NCBI GenBank assembly: GCA_902633985.1
Contig: CACPHV010000004.1
Coordinates: 1 to 64,000 of the forward strand
DNA length: 64,000 bases
Origin: an uncultured Pelagibacteraceae bacterium
GTDB taxonomy: Bacteria; Pseudomonadota; Alphaproteobacteria; Pelagibacterales; Pelagibacteraceae
Direction: 5' to 3'
Positions 46,342 through 56,730 of the stretch are shown here, piece by piece. Both the position numbers and the translations under genes were made by a program. The notes below the pieces were generated by a model that saw only the letters and a program-made list of their open reading frames with translations, did not search any database and was not told where the DNA came from. How positions within the stretch are numbered: the stretch's first letter is position 1; each line of letters starts with the position of its first letter.

Positions 46342-46907
46342 TGATGAGAATAATTTCTGGATCTTACAAAGGTAAAAAAATCCTAGAACCAAAAGATATT
46401 TCAACTAGGCCTCTTAAAGATTTGACCAAAGAATCAATCTTCAACATTATGGCTCATTCAAATAAATTTAATTTAAATTTAACTGAAAGTTTTATATTAG
46501 ATCTATTTTCTGGTGTTGGATCTTTTGGCTTAGAATGCCTGTCTAGAGGTGCCAAAAAAGTTGTTTTTGTTGAAAATTATCATGGAGTCTTGCCAGTTTT
46601 AAAAAAAAATTTAACAAATTTGAAAAATTTAAATAATTATGAAATTCTTGAAGAAAATATAAGTAACATAAATATATATCCAAAATTTAATCATAAATTT
46701 GATCTTATTTTTTTAGATCCTCCTTATAAATTGAAAAGTTTAGATATTATTTTGAAAAATTTAAGCGATAACAAAATTCTTAAGAAAAATGGAATAATAA
46801 TATTACACAGACATAAAAATCAAAAAGACATTTTCCCAAGTAATTTTAATATTATTGAAGAAAAAATCTATGGAATTTCAAAAGTACTCTTTATTATCTT
46901 AAATTAA
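46341..46907 (+). CDS. rsmD: 16S rRNA (guanine-966-N2)-methyltransferase
   Basis: Methylates G966 of 16S rRNA. The N-terminus MRIISGSYKGKKI and RPLKDLTKESIFNIM are typical. The SAM-binding motif is ILDLFSGVGSFGLECLSRGA near 54-73, and the catalytic motif is DLIFLDPPYKL near 117-127. At 188 residues it is normal. Two ATG codons stand side by side (46341 and 46344), and the second gives the more canonical N-terminus. The 3' end overlaps pgi on the other strand by 9 bases. Confidence 0.94.
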   Translation: MMRIISGSYKGKKILEPKDISTRPLKDLTKESIFNIMAHSNKFNLNLTESFILDLFSGVGSFGLECLSRGAKKVVFVENYHGVLPVLKKNLTNLKNLNNYEILEENISNINIYPKFNHKFDLIFLDPPYKLKSLDIILKNLSDNKILKKNGIIILHRHKNQKDIFPSNFNIIEEKIYGISKVLFIILN

Positions 46908-48050
46908 TATTTTTTTAGTTTCTTTTTTAATTAGTTCAACTGCAGGTTGATCATAAGGGTTTATTTTTAGTGAATTTCCTATCAATATTGTTTCTAAAAT
47001 AAAAAAAGTAAAAAGCTCCCCTAATGTTTTTTCATCTCTTTTTTTTATTTCAAAGCTACGAAATGGAATTTTTTTTTTATTAAAAACATTTTCTGTAGCT
47101 TTTTTTTGAGCAAAAATAATGTGACTTAAATTTTTATTTTTTAAAAAATTATGCGTAGATAAAAGATTTTTACCATTTATTTTATTTGTATTATTTTCAT
47201 GAACATAAAAAAAAGTATAAAAATTATTTTTAAAACCATCTAGATACAGCTGCATAACACTATGATTATCTTTTGGAAGATTAGAAATAATAGGAAGCAA
47301 ACCCTTATTTCTTTTACCCAAACTCTCTGCGATTAATTGTTGATACCAATAAAAAAGGTTTTGAGATTTTTCATCATAATTAAGAATTATTGAATTAAAT
47401 TTTTTATTTTTTAGATAGTAGAGTGTTGAGCTAACGTTTTGTATTAAATTATTCAAGAATTTTTTATTTTTTATCAATGAATTAAATTGTCTAAAGTTAC
47501 TAGAATTAAGACCCATTAATTCTGCTGGTAACATTCCAACCTCAGATAATACTGAGTACCTGCCTCCAATATAATTATTGTGATGGATAATATCTGCTTT
47601 TAGCTTTTGAGCTAATGTATAAAGATAATTTTTTTTATTTTCTGTTATAAAAATATTATTATCATTTTTATTTATAAAAAAATTTGAATTTACTATTGTT
47701 TCTAAAGTATTTCCTGACTTTGAAATAATTAAATTTAAATGTTTTTCATCACTTTGTTTCTCGTCTGCATCTAAATTATTTAAAAAAGATATTCTTTTTT
47801 TAATTTTATGTTTTAAAAAACTATATATGGCTTGGGCACCTAAACTCGACCCACCCATTCCTATAATTCTTAATTTATTGTATTTTTGATACTTTCTCAA
47901 ATATCTTTTAGAAAAACTATCTAAATAATTTTTACTTAAAGATAATAAAATTTGACTATTCTCTTTTAAAATATTTCCCAGTAGTTTTTGAACACGGGGG
48001 TTTTTTTTATTAAATTGAAAATTTTTAAAAATAATATTTTTATAATTCAT
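46899..48050 (-). CDS. pgi: Glucose-6-phosphate isomerase, short form
   Basis: Interconverts glucose 6-phosphate and fructose 6-phosphate. The two SIS-like subdomains are visible: RIIGMGGSSLGAQAIYSFLK near 61-80, the phosphate-binding LIISKSGNTLETIVNS near 107-122, and GGRYSVLSEVGMLPAELMG near 161-179. The catalytic-His region is PKDNHSVMQLYLDG, and the end is YDQPAVELIKKE. At 383 residues it lacks about 165 compared with the E. coli enzyme but keeps the core. Identity is good; whether it is a main glycolytic or a gluconeogenic enzyme here is not shown. It abuts the lipoprotein gene. Confidence 0.88.
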   Translation of the reverse strand: MNYKNIIFKNFQFNKKNPRVQKLLGNILKENSQILLSLSKNYLDSFSKRYLRKYQKYNKLRIIGMGGSSLGAQAIYSFLKHKIKKRISFLNNLDADEKQSDEKHLNLIISKSGNTLETIVNSNFFINKNDNNIFITENKKNYLYTLAQKLKADIIHHNNYIGGRYSVLSEVGMLPAELMGLNSSNFRQFNSLIKNKKFLNNLIQNVSSTLYYLKNKKFNSIILNYDEKSQNLFYWYQQLIAESLGKRNKGLLPIISNLPKDNHSVMQLYLDGFKNNFYTFFYVHENNTNKINGKNLLSTHNFLKNKNLSHIIFAQKKATENVFNKKKIPFRSFEIKKRDEKTLGELFTFFILETILIGNSLKINPYDQPAVELIKKETKKILI

Positions 48051-48364
48051 TAATTATTTTTTATTTTTTCTAATATAAAATTCTCAGTATTTTTATTTGA
48101 ATTTACCTCATTATTTTGGTCAATTTTACTTTTTGTGATAATTTTCTCTAACTGACTATTTTCCTCTTCAGAAATGTTTTCTTTTTGACTTGGTTGAGGG
48201 AGTTTATCAAAATCAGGTGGCATTACTAAAGGCCTTTTTTTTTCTACTAAAAATTCATCAGTACTGTTTTTTCTTTGGGATTGAAATCCATCCTTTAAAG
48301 TGCTGCAATTTAAAAGAAGAAAGGAGGCAATACAAATAAATGATATAATTTTAATATTTTTCAT
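48050..48364 (-). CDS. Predicted lipoprotein, DUF3035-like
   Basis: A 104-residue exported protein. The N-terminus is a lipoprotein signal peptide with lipobox LLLNC (KNIKIISFICIASFLLLNC), so Cys 19 would be acylated. After it comes DEFLVEKKRPLVMPPDFDKLPQP, which fits the DUF3035 pattern (D-E-F-x-V-x6-PLVxPPDF) of alphaproteobacterial envelope lipoproteins. The rest is polar and low in complexity. I start at the ATG 48362-48364; a longer frame starts inside lspA. Its start overlaps the lspA 3' end by 14 bases, placing a lipoprotein right after its own signal peptidase. Confidence 0.78.
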   Translation of the reverse strand: MKNIKIISFICIASFLLLNCSTLKDGFQSQRKNSTDEFLVEKKRPLVMPPDFDKLPQPSQKENISEEENSQLEKIITKSKIDQNNEVNSNKNTENFILEKIKNN

Positions 48365-48854
48365 GAGTTTCAATTTTATTAACAAAAAATTCGGATAAAA
48401 TCATAAAAATAACGCCTAAACTTATAAATATATCTGCTACATTGAATATGAACCAGTGAAAATTTTCAATATGAAAGTCTATAAAATCAGGTACAGCTTT
48501 ATAAATTATTCTATCGAAGAAATTGCCAAAAGCTCCCCCCAGAATCATAATTAATGAAATTTTTTTAAATCCAGAATTTTTCTTAATCATTATAATAATA
48601 ATTAAAATAATTATGCCTATCAAAATTGTTAATAAGTTATATAAATATTTTTGATCAAAAGACAAAAGTCCAAAAGCTACCCCTTCATTCCATACTAAAT
48701 AAATATTTAGATATTTAGATGTAAATATTTCAGATCCAAGGAATTTTTTATCTAAATAAATCACATAAATTTTCGAAAATCTATCAAATAAAAAAATTAC
48801 TAAGAGTAAGAATAAGTTGATTAAAAAATTTTTATTTAAATTTTTTGCAATCAT
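48351..48854 (-). CDS. lspA: Lipoprotein signal peptidase (signal peptidase II)
   Basis: Cleaves prolipoprotein signal peptides in the inner membrane. It has four hydrophobic helices in 167 residues. The catalytic Asp residues are in MILGGAFGNFFDRIIYKAVPDFIDFH and FNVADIFISLGVIFM. NEGVAFGLLSF near the N-terminus is another LspA box. It overlaps ileS by 4 bases; the ribF-ileS-lspA order is a well-known conserved arrangement. Confidence 0.96.
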   Translation of the reverse strand: MIAKNLNKNFLINLFLLLVIFLFDRFSKIYVIYLDKKFLGSEIFTSKYLNIYLVWNEGVAFGLLSFDQKYLYNLLTILIGIIILIIIIMIKKNSGFKKISLIMILGGAFGNFFDRIIYKAVPDFIDFHIENFHWFIFNVADIFISLGVIFMILSEFFVNKIETHEKY

Positions 48855-51568
48855 TCAGAATGTCTTGGACAAGAAATTTCATTTATTTTCCAACAAACTG
48901 GACATTTAGATCCCTGTGCCTTACTAGTAATTGCATTTGTTTCAATATCATCTTTGTATTCAACCTTGGCTTTTGAAGTAATACAAAGTTCAGAAAAATC
49001 TATATTTTCAGTTAGATCTTTAAATTTTTTATTTAATTGTATTTTTAAATCTGCTTCTAAGCTCGATCCAATTTCTTTACTGGCTCTCTTTTCTTCGATA
49101 CTAATATTACAAATATTTCTAATTTTAATTAATTCAACCCATTTTTCATTGAGTTTTTCATTTTTGAATTTATTAGGGAATTCTAAAAATTTCTCTAAGT
49201 GGATACTTTTTTGATCTTTAAATAGTAATTTAAAAATTTCTTCAGTAGTAAATGATAATATTGGAGCAAACCATTTTAATAGAGCATTTAATACAATATT
49301 TAGAAGTAAAATTGTTGATTTTCTTTTTTTTGAGTCTTTACTGTCGCAATAAAGATTGTCTTTTCTAATATCAAAATAAAAAGCAGATAAATCAACAGTG
49401 CAAAAATTTAATAATTCTCTATATAAATTATGAAAATCATAATTGTTAAAATATTTTTTAAAATTATCATTCAAAACATAAATTTTGTGTAACATTAATT
49501 GTTCTAATTCAGGCAATTCGTTAATATCTAGTTTGTCAAAATTAATCGTTTCAAAATTATCATTTATATTCCCAAGTAAATATCTAAACGTATTTCTAAT
49601 TTTTCTATATGATTCTGCATGTTGATCTAAAATCGAATAATCTATTCTTAAATCTTCTTCATAATTTGATGATGCAACCCAAATTCTTAAAATATCAGCA
49701 CCATACTTTTTTAAAATATCCTCAGGAGCAATTACATTCCCTAGAGATTTTGACATTTTCAAGCCTTTGCCGTCTACAACGAATCCATGAGATAAAATAG
49801 ACTCGAATGGAGCTCTACCTCTGGTTCCACAAGATTCTAATAATGATGAGTGAAACCAGCCTCTATGTTGATCTGAACCTTCTAAATACATTGAAGCCGG
49901 CCATTTTAAATCATCTCTTTTTTCTAATACGAATGAATGTGTTGATCCACTATCAAACCAAACTTCAACAATGTCACTAAGTTTTTCAAATTCATCTGCT
50001 TTATATTTGCTTCCAAGAAATCTTTGTGGATCATCTGAAAACCAACAATCTGAACCCTCTTTTTCATAAATTGAAGCAATATTTTCAATAAGATCATCAT
50101 CTACTAAAATTTCTTTAGTTCTTTTATTTATAAAAATTGGAAGAGGAACTCCCCATACTCTTTGTCTAGACACACACCAGTCTGGTCTTGTTTCAATCAT
50201 TGATTTCAATCTTTCTTTTCCTTTACTTGGATAAAATGTTGTATCACCAATTGCTTTTAAAGCTTTATCTCTCAACTTATGACTTTCCATTGATATAAAC
50301 CATTGTGGTGTTGCTCTATGAACAAGTGGTGCCTTAGATCTCCATGAATGTGGATAAGAATGTACTAATTCGCCGTTAGATAGTAAATTTTTTTGCTCCT
50401 TAAGTTTTTCAATTACAATAGGATTTGCTTTAAAAATATGAATGCCTTCAAATAATTTTACATTATTCGTATATTTTCCATCTCCATCAACAGTTTCAAT
50501 TGCTTTAATTCCATTGTTTAAACATAAATTAAAATCATCAGGTCCATGACTTGGAGCACAATGAACTATCCCTGTTCCTTGTTCAAGTGTAACAAATCTT
50601 GCCTCTAACATTGGTATATCTATTTTATAACCAAGATTTAAAAAAGGATGATTGCAGATTGTATTTTTAAATTCTTTTCCTTTAAAGGTTTTTATTTTTT
50701 TGTAAGCCTTAATTTCACACTCTTGAATAACTGACTTAAGCAAAGCTTCAGCAACAACTATTTTTCTATTTTTAAAATCACCATCATCACTTAAGTGTAG
50801 CAAAACATAATCAAGAGACTCATTATATGCCAGAGCTTTATTAGCTGGAATTGTCCAAGGTGTAGTCGTCCAAATCACAATTTCACTACCAACTATATCC
50901 TTTAAATCGGATGATTTAACTTTGAAAGATGTATAAATTGTATCTGACTTATGATCTTGATATTCTACTTCAGCGTCTGCTAAAGCTGTTTTTTCGACTG
51001 TTGACCAAAGAACTGGTTTAAATCCTCTATATAAACTTCCTTCTTTTAGAAATTTACCCAGTTCCCTTACGATTTGAGCTTCAGCATCAAAACTCATTGT
51101 AGAATAATAGTTTTCCCAATCTCCTACAACACCTAGTCGCTTAAACTGAGATTTATGAACTTCAATCCATTTTTCTGCAAAAGATCTGCACTCTTTTCTA
51201 AACTCGACTACTGGTACTTCATTTTTATTTTTTTTATTTTTTTTATATTGTTCCTCTATTTTCCATTCAATAGGTAAACCATGACAGTCCCAACCTGGAA
51301 CATATATACTATCTTTACCATTCATTTGATGAAATTTTACAATTATATCTTTCAAAATTTTATTCAGGGCAGTACCCATATGAATATTACCATTTGCGTA
51401 TGGTGGGCCGTCATGCAGAATAAATTTTTCTTTACCCATACTTGAGTTTCTAATTTCCTGATAAAGATTAATTTTTTCCCAATATTTTAATATTTCTGGC
51501 TCTCTTGTGGGTAAATTTGCCTTCATTGAAAAAGCGGTTTTTGGGAGATTTATTTGTGATTTAGTCAT
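48851..51568 (-). CDS. ileS: Isoleucyl-tRNA synthetase
   Basis: A class I synthetase of 905 residues. The HIGH-type motif is GPPYANGNIHMGTALNK near 54-70, and PGWDCHGLPIEWK follows. The editing domain has VIWTTTPWTIPANKALAY near 226-243 and GTGIVHCAPSHGPDDF. WFDSGSTHSFVL and the KMSKS loop GLKMSKSLGN follow. The C-terminal zinc site is reduced to CPVCWKINEISCPRH. The gene overlaps lspA at its end and ribF at its start by 4 bases each. Confidence 0.98.
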   Translation of the reverse strand: MTKSQINLPKTAFSMKANLPTREPEILKYWEKINLYQEIRNSSMGKEKFILHDGPPYANGNIHMGTALNKILKDIIVKFHQMNGKDSIYVPGWDCHGLPIEWKIEEQYKKNKKNKNEVPVVEFRKECRSFAEKWIEVHKSQFKRLGVVGDWENYYSTMSFDAEAQIVRELGKFLKEGSLYRGFKPVLWSTVEKTALADAEVEYQDHKSDTIYTSFKVKSSDLKDIVGSEIVIWTTTPWTIPANKALAYNESLDYVLLHLSDDGDFKNRKIVVAEALLKSVIQECEIKAYKKIKTFKGKEFKNTICNHPFLNLGYKIDIPMLEARFVTLEQGTGIVHCAPSHGPDDFNLCLNNGIKAIETVDGDGKYTNNVKLFEGIHIFKANPIVIEKLKEQKNLLSNGELVHSYPHSWRSKAPLVHRATPQWFISMESHKLRDKALKAIGDTTFYPSKGKERLKSMIETRPDWCVSRQRVWGVPLPIFINKRTKEILVDDDLIENIASIYEKEGSDCWFSDDPQRFLGSKYKADEFEKLSDIVEVWFDSGSTHSFVLEKRDDLKWPASMYLEGSDQHRGWFHSSLLESCGTRGRAPFESILSHGFVVDGKGLKMSKSLGNVIAPEDILKKYGADILRIWVASSNYEEDLRIDYSILDQHAESYRKIRNTFRYLLGNINDNFETINFDKLDINELPELEQLMLHKIYVLNDNFKKYFNNYDFHNLYRELLNFCTVDLSAFYFDIRKDNLYCDSKDSKKRKSTILLLNIVLNALLKWFAPILSFTTEEIFKLLFKDQKSIHLEKFLEFPNKFKNEKLNEKWVELIKIRNICNISIEEKRASKEIGSSLEADLKIQLNKKFKDLTENIDFSELCITSKAKVEYKDDIETNAITSKAQGSKCPVCWKINEISCPRHSE

Positions 51569-52488
51569 TTAACCTTTTTTGCAATATTTAAATCAATTTT
51601 TATTTGAGTTCTTAATTGATTTACATTTTTAAATTTTTTTTCTTTTCTAATAAACTTTAAAAACTCTACTGATAAAAGCTTATTATAAAGATTTCCAGAA
51701 AAATTAAATAAATGAACTTCTAATAGTATTTTATTTTGATTAAATGTTGGCCTATATCCAAGATTAGCAATTCCTTTAAGATATTTTGTATTATTTTTTC
51801 TTAAAACTTTGACCGCGTAAACCCCGGGTTTTGCTAAGACATAATCATGTACGTCTATATTGCAGGTTGGGAAACCAATTTTTTTTCCTACTTGTCTGCC
51901 TCTTTTAACAAAACCTTGTATCGTCCAGTTTCTATTCAAAAGTTTATTTGCTTTATCTAGAAAACCTTTTTCTAAAAGATTTCTAATTAAAGATGAAGAA
52001 ACTATCTTTTTATTTTTATTTAATGGTTTTGGTTTAATAACTTTATAATTATAAACTTTCTCATATTTAATTAATAAATTTACGTTTCCCTCTCTCTTGT
52101 TTCCAAATCTAAAATTATTACTAACAAAAATGAATTTGGAATTTAATTTTTTATATAATATTTCTTTTATAAAACTTTGAGCTTTTGTTTTAGAGAAATT
52201 TTTATCAAATTTTTTTGTTATAATAAAATCTACTTTAAAATTATTTAACAATTTAATTTTTTGACTAATATTTGAAAGTTTAAAATTTTTTAAATTTTTA
52301 TTAAAAAACATTTTTGGCATTGGGTTAAAATTAATGACACCAATTTTTAAGTTATATTTTTTTTTATAAGATTGTGCTTGTCTAAATAACTTTTGATGAC
52401 CCAAATGCAAACCATCAAAATTTCCTATTAAAATAATAGATCCTTTATGTTTTCTTTGAATTTTAAAATTAGAATAAGTTTTTACCAT
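51565..52488 (-). CDS. ribF: Bifunctional riboflavin kinase / FAD synthetase
   Basis: Makes FMN and then FAD. The N-terminal adenylyltransferase has IGNFDGLHLGHQKLFRQA near 22-39 (the HxGH nucleotidyl motif) and FVSNNFRFGNKREGNV near 120-135. The C-terminal kinase has GFVKRGRQVGKKIGFPTCNID near 194-214 and GIANLGYRPTF near 243-253, followed by LEVHLFNFSGNLY. At 307 residues it is normal. It overlaps the upstream HAD gene by 7 bases. Confidence 0.95.
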   Translation of the reverse strand: MVKTYSNFKIQRKHKGSIILIGNFDGLHLGHQKLFRQAQSYKKKYNLKIGVINFNPMPKMFFNKNLKNFKLSNISQKIKLLNNFKVDFIITKKFDKNFSKTKAQSFIKEILYKKLNSKFIFVSNNFRFGNKREGNVNLLIKYEKVYNYKVIKPKPLNKNKKIVSSSLIRNLLEKGFLDKANKLLNRNWTIQGFVKRGRQVGKKIGFPTCNIDVHDYVLAKPGVYAVKVLRKNNTKYLKGIANLGYRPTFNQNKILLEVHLFNFSGNLYNKLLSVEFLKFIRKEKKFKNVNQLRTQIKIDLNIAKKVK

Positions 52489-53300
52489 TTTAAATCTGAC
52501 TGAATATAATTTACTATTACCTCATAGTCTTTAGCAACTTTTTGAATACCTTTGTTTTTAATTTCATCTCTATGAATACCATTTGAAATTAATAAAGAAT
52601 CATAATTTAAAAGATTTGCACCTCTAATATCAGTATTTAAGTTATCACCAATGGCCAATATTTTTTTATTTTTATTATCAAATGATTGATTATAAACTTC
52701 AGGATGTGGTTTACCAAAGTAAATAACCTCTCCACCCATTTTTTCAAAAACCATTGCTACAGATCCTGCACATAATTCTCTAATGTTTCCTCGGTCAACA
52801 ATTAAATCTGGATTTGTACATATCATTTTTTTATTAATATGTTTTTCAAATAAATCTTTATAATAAGTTAAATCTTCCTCATATTCTTCAAATAGACCTG
52901 TACATAATAAATATTCACTATCTTTAATATTCTCGCACTTGTCATTTTTAAATAAGTTAAATAAGTCAAAATCTTTGGTAGGACCTATATGATAAAATTT
53001 TTTATACAAATAAAAATTATTTAAATAATTTAAAGCTGCTTCACCTGATGTAAATACATGATCCCTAATAGCTTTTTCCATACCCATTTTTTCTAAAAAA
53101 TTTCTCACTACTTGATTTGGTCTTGGGGCATTAGTTAATAAAACTAAACTTTTTTTATTTTTTAAAAGCTCTCTTAGCGCAATCACAGCATCATCATGAA
53201 GTATAATGCCATTATGAATTACACCCCATAAATCTATATAAAAAAGATCATAATTATCTGCTATAGAATTTAAGCCATTTAAATCTAAATTTTTGGTCAT
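52482..53300 (-). CDS. HAD-superfamily hydrolase (TIGR01459-like)
   Basis: A 272-residue class IIA HAD phosphatase. The nucleophile Asp is in YDLFYIDLWGVIHNGIILHDDA near 18-39, where DLWGV replaces the usual DxDGV. VLLTNAPRPNQ near 63 is motif II. YFGKPHPEVYNQSF and AIGDNLNTDIRGANLLNYDSLLI give the Lys and acidic pair. The DLWGVIHNG form is typical of an alphaproteobacterial group often found next to ribF. Substrate unknown, but a link to flavin metabolism (FMN or a sugar phosphate) is an inference from position. Confidence 0.85.
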   Translation of the reverse strand: MTKNLDLNGLNSIADNYDLFYIDLWGVIHNGIILHDDAVIALRELLKNKKSLVLLTNAPRPNQVVRNFLEKMGMEKAIRDHVFTSGEAALNYLNNFYLYKKFYHIGPTKDFDLFNLFKNDKCENIKDSEYLLCTGLFEEYEEDLTYYKDLFEKHINKKMICTNPDLIVDRGNIRELCAGSVAMVFEKMGGEVIYFGKPHPEVYNQSFDNKNKKILAIGDNLNTDIRGANLLNYDSLLISNGIHRDEIKNKGIQKVAKDYEVIVNYIQSDLKW

Positions 53301-53367
53301 ATTTTAAGGTATAAACCATAAAATCCTGAATTTAATAGCAATATTCATATTCTAAAGGGTTTCTCTT

Positions 53368-53395
53368 CTTGAAATAAACGGCGAAATATCTATAT
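53368..53395 (+). promoter_or_regulatory. Possible heat-shock (RpoH-type) promoter of groESL
   Basis: CTTGAAA at 53368-53374 is followed after 15 bases by CTATAT at 53390-53395, about 38 bases before the groES start. This resembles the alphaproteobacterial sigma-32 pattern (CTTGA- and CCATAT-like boxes). No CIRCE inverted repeat is present in the 132-base gap. In AT-rich DNA the -10 part is weak evidence. Confidence 0.4.
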
Positions 53396-53421
53396 GAGCT
53401 TCATATTTGTAAAGATTTATA

Positions 53422-53427
53422 AAGGAG
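53422..53427 (+). promoter_or_regulatory. Shine-Dalgarno site of groES
   Basis: AAGGAG sits 5 bases before the ATG at 53433. It decides the groES start: an in-frame ATG at 53394 upstream would give 13 non-conserved residues and has no such site. Confidence 0.75.
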
Positions 53428-53432
53428 AATTT

Positions 53433-53723
53433 ATGAAGTTTAAACCGTTACATGACAGAGTTTTAATCGAAGTATTAGATAGCAGTGAAAAAACTGCAGG
53501 TGGAATAATTATCCCTGATACAGCTCAAGAAAAACCTCAAGAAGGCAAAGTTGTTGCTGTAGGCGGTGGTGCAAAAACTGAGGACGGAAAAAAAATTCCA
53601 ATGGATGTTAAAGTTGGTGATAAAGTTTTATTTGGCAAGTGGTCTGGTACTGAAGTTAAAATTAATGGTAAAGAGTACAGCATAATGAAAGAGTCAGACA
53701 TTATGGGTATTTCTGGTAAGTAA
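53433..53723 (+). CDS. groES: Co-chaperonin GroES
   Basis: The lid of the GroEL folding chamber, 96 residues. The start [20 protein letters not shown] is canonical, the mobile loop is [19 protein letters not shown] near 18-36, and the ending [15 protein letters not shown] is typical. The ATG at 53433 is chosen by homology and by AAGGAG upstream. It is co-transcribed with groEL, 22 bases downstream. Confidence 0.98.
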   Translation: MKFKPLHDRVLIEVLDSSEKTAGGIIIPDTAQEKPQEGKVVAVGGGAKTEDGKKIPMDVKVGDKVLFGKWSGTEVKINGKEYSIMKESDIMGISGK

Positions 53724-53732
53724 TTTAATTTA

Positions 53733-55407
<1,675 letters not shown>

Positions 55408-55457
55408 TACGTTTCCATTCAGAGAACACTCCAAATACATAAACTAAACAAAATTAG

Positions 55458-55489
55458 AACCCTCGGAATTAGAGTTTCGGGGGTTTTTT
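55458..55489 (+). terminator. Rho-independent terminator after groEL
   Basis: An 11-base-pair stem (AACCCTCGGAA at 55458-55468 with TTTCGGGGGTT at 55475-55485, two G-T wobbles) encloses a six-base loop and runs into six T (55484-55489). It lies 50 bases after the groEL stop. It is the only convincing intrinsic terminator I found in the window. Confidence 0.9.
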
Positions 55490-55531
55490 ATTGAAATATT
55501 TTCTTAGATTTTAGGGAAAATCTTTTAAAAA

Positions 55532-56374
55532 TTATTCTTTATTTATCTTTTTAATAATTGATATGAATTTTCTTCTGTGGGACACACAATTATTTTCTGC
55601 ATTTAATCTTTTATATATTAACTGAAAATCAATTAATTTTTGTTTCTTAAGCTCACTCAAAGTCTCATAGGCAGCAATGGAGTTATAAATTTTATCTGAT
55701 TCTTGATGATTAAGATCTATCAAAATATCATCACATGCAATTATACCATTATCATTTATTAAATTCATTGCATTGATTATATCAATACTCACTATTGGAT
55801 AACCATGGGCTCCATCTATCCAAATCAAATCATATTTTTTTTTATGATTAATTAATTTAATTGAATTCATAGGTATAAATTCAATATTATCACCCAAAGA
55901 TAAATTTTTTTTTCTATTTTCTATAAATTCAATCAGTTGATTTTTTCTTTTATATGATGCAATAAATTCTTTGTCATCTTCTGGTAAATCTATTGTAGAA
56001 ATTTTTGAATTAGGAAATAATTTGGATAATAGAAGTGCATTAAAACCATCATAAGTTCCAACCTCTAAAATATTTTCAATTTTTAAGTTTTTTATTAATG
56101 AGATACTCGATAACATAACCTCGTGTTCTGAACTCATATCTCTTTTTATGTTAGTATTTACACTAAGTTTTTTTTTAATATCGTTTAAATTTTTAATACC
56201 ATCTTCTCTATTTAATCCAGATGAATAAAAAATATCTTGTTGTTTATTTTTATAAAAATTAAAATCATAATTTCTTAATTTAAAAAAAAAATTTATTTTT
56301 CTTAATATTTTTTGAGGTATCTCAAATGGATTACGAAGATTAGTTATTATTTTTATAAAAAAATGTTTTATCAT
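55532..56374 (-). CDS. Class I SAM-dependent methyltransferase (O-methyltransferase-like)
   Basis: A 280-residue protein. The SAM-binding motif I is IENILEVGTYDGFNALLLSKLF near 94-115, followed by an acidic ISTIDLPEDD. Motif IV/post-I is KYDLIWIDGAHGYPIVSIDII near 180-200, then NGIIACDDILIDL. The IDGAH-Y pattern and DD ending recall metal-dependent O-methyltransferases (family 3 or the Methyltransf_24 group). The first 60 residues are basic and not recognisable. It stands alone between groEL and a small ORF, with a 154-base gap upstream, so there is no operon context. Substrate unknown. Confidence 0.72.
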   Translation of the reverse strand: MIKHFFIKIITNLRNPFEIPQKILRKINFFFKLRNYDFNFYKNKQQDIFYSSGLNREDGIKNLNDIKKKLSVNTNIKRDMSSEHEVMLSSISLIKNLKIENILEVGTYDGFNALLLSKLFPNSKISTIDLPEDDKEFIASYKRKNQLIEFIENRKKNLSLGDNIEFIPMNSIKLINHKKKYDLIWIDGAHGYPIVSIDIINAMNLINDNGIIACDDILIDLNHQESDKIYNSIAAYETLSELKKQKLIDFQLIYKRLNAENNCVSHRRKFISIIKKINKE

Positions 56375-56528
56375 TTGACTTCTTCAATATCTTCTTTTTA
56401 TACGTATAAATCGAATCAAAAATATAAACTGTAACTAATTCTGATTTATATTGAAAATACAACCTTTTTTAATTTTTTAAATTAAAGAATTATTGTATTA
56501 AAGAAAATTTTTATATAAAGATGCAAGT

Positions 56529-56645
56529 ATGTCAAAAAGATATAGCGGTAAATCATTTAAAGACTCTAGTTTTAAAAAAAAACCTAAATTGAGCTTTAAA
56601 GAAAAAAGAAAACTTAAAAAAGATAAGCAAAAAAAGACAAATTAA
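56529..56645 (+). CDS. Small, very basic protein of unknown function
   Basis: A 38-codon ORF starting ATG TCA AAA AGA in the otherwise empty 356 bases between the methyltransferase gene and typA. The product begins MSKRYSGKSFKDSSFKKKP and continues as a Lys-rich helix (LSFKEKRKLKKDKQKK). It has 16 Lys and only 3 acidic residues, which suggests RNA or ribosome binding. I do not recognise a family. No clear Shine-Dalgarno site is visible. The rest of this gap (56375-56528 and 56646-56730) is AT-rich and shows nothing I can name. Confidence 0.5.
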   Translation: MSKRYSGKSFKDSSFKKKPKLSFKEKRKLKKDKQKKTN

Positions 56646-56730
56646 ACCTAAATTTTGAATATTATTCAAGCCAGTTATGAGTTTTTTTAAGTTTTAATAT
56701 CTTTTTAAATATGTATAAGAGCCAAAATTT

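Noticed and set aside
56397..56410. A perfect 14-base palindrome TTTATACGTATAAA upstream of the small ORF, possible operator
   Set aside because: By base composition about ten palindromes of this length are expected by chance in the window, and nothing else supports an operator.
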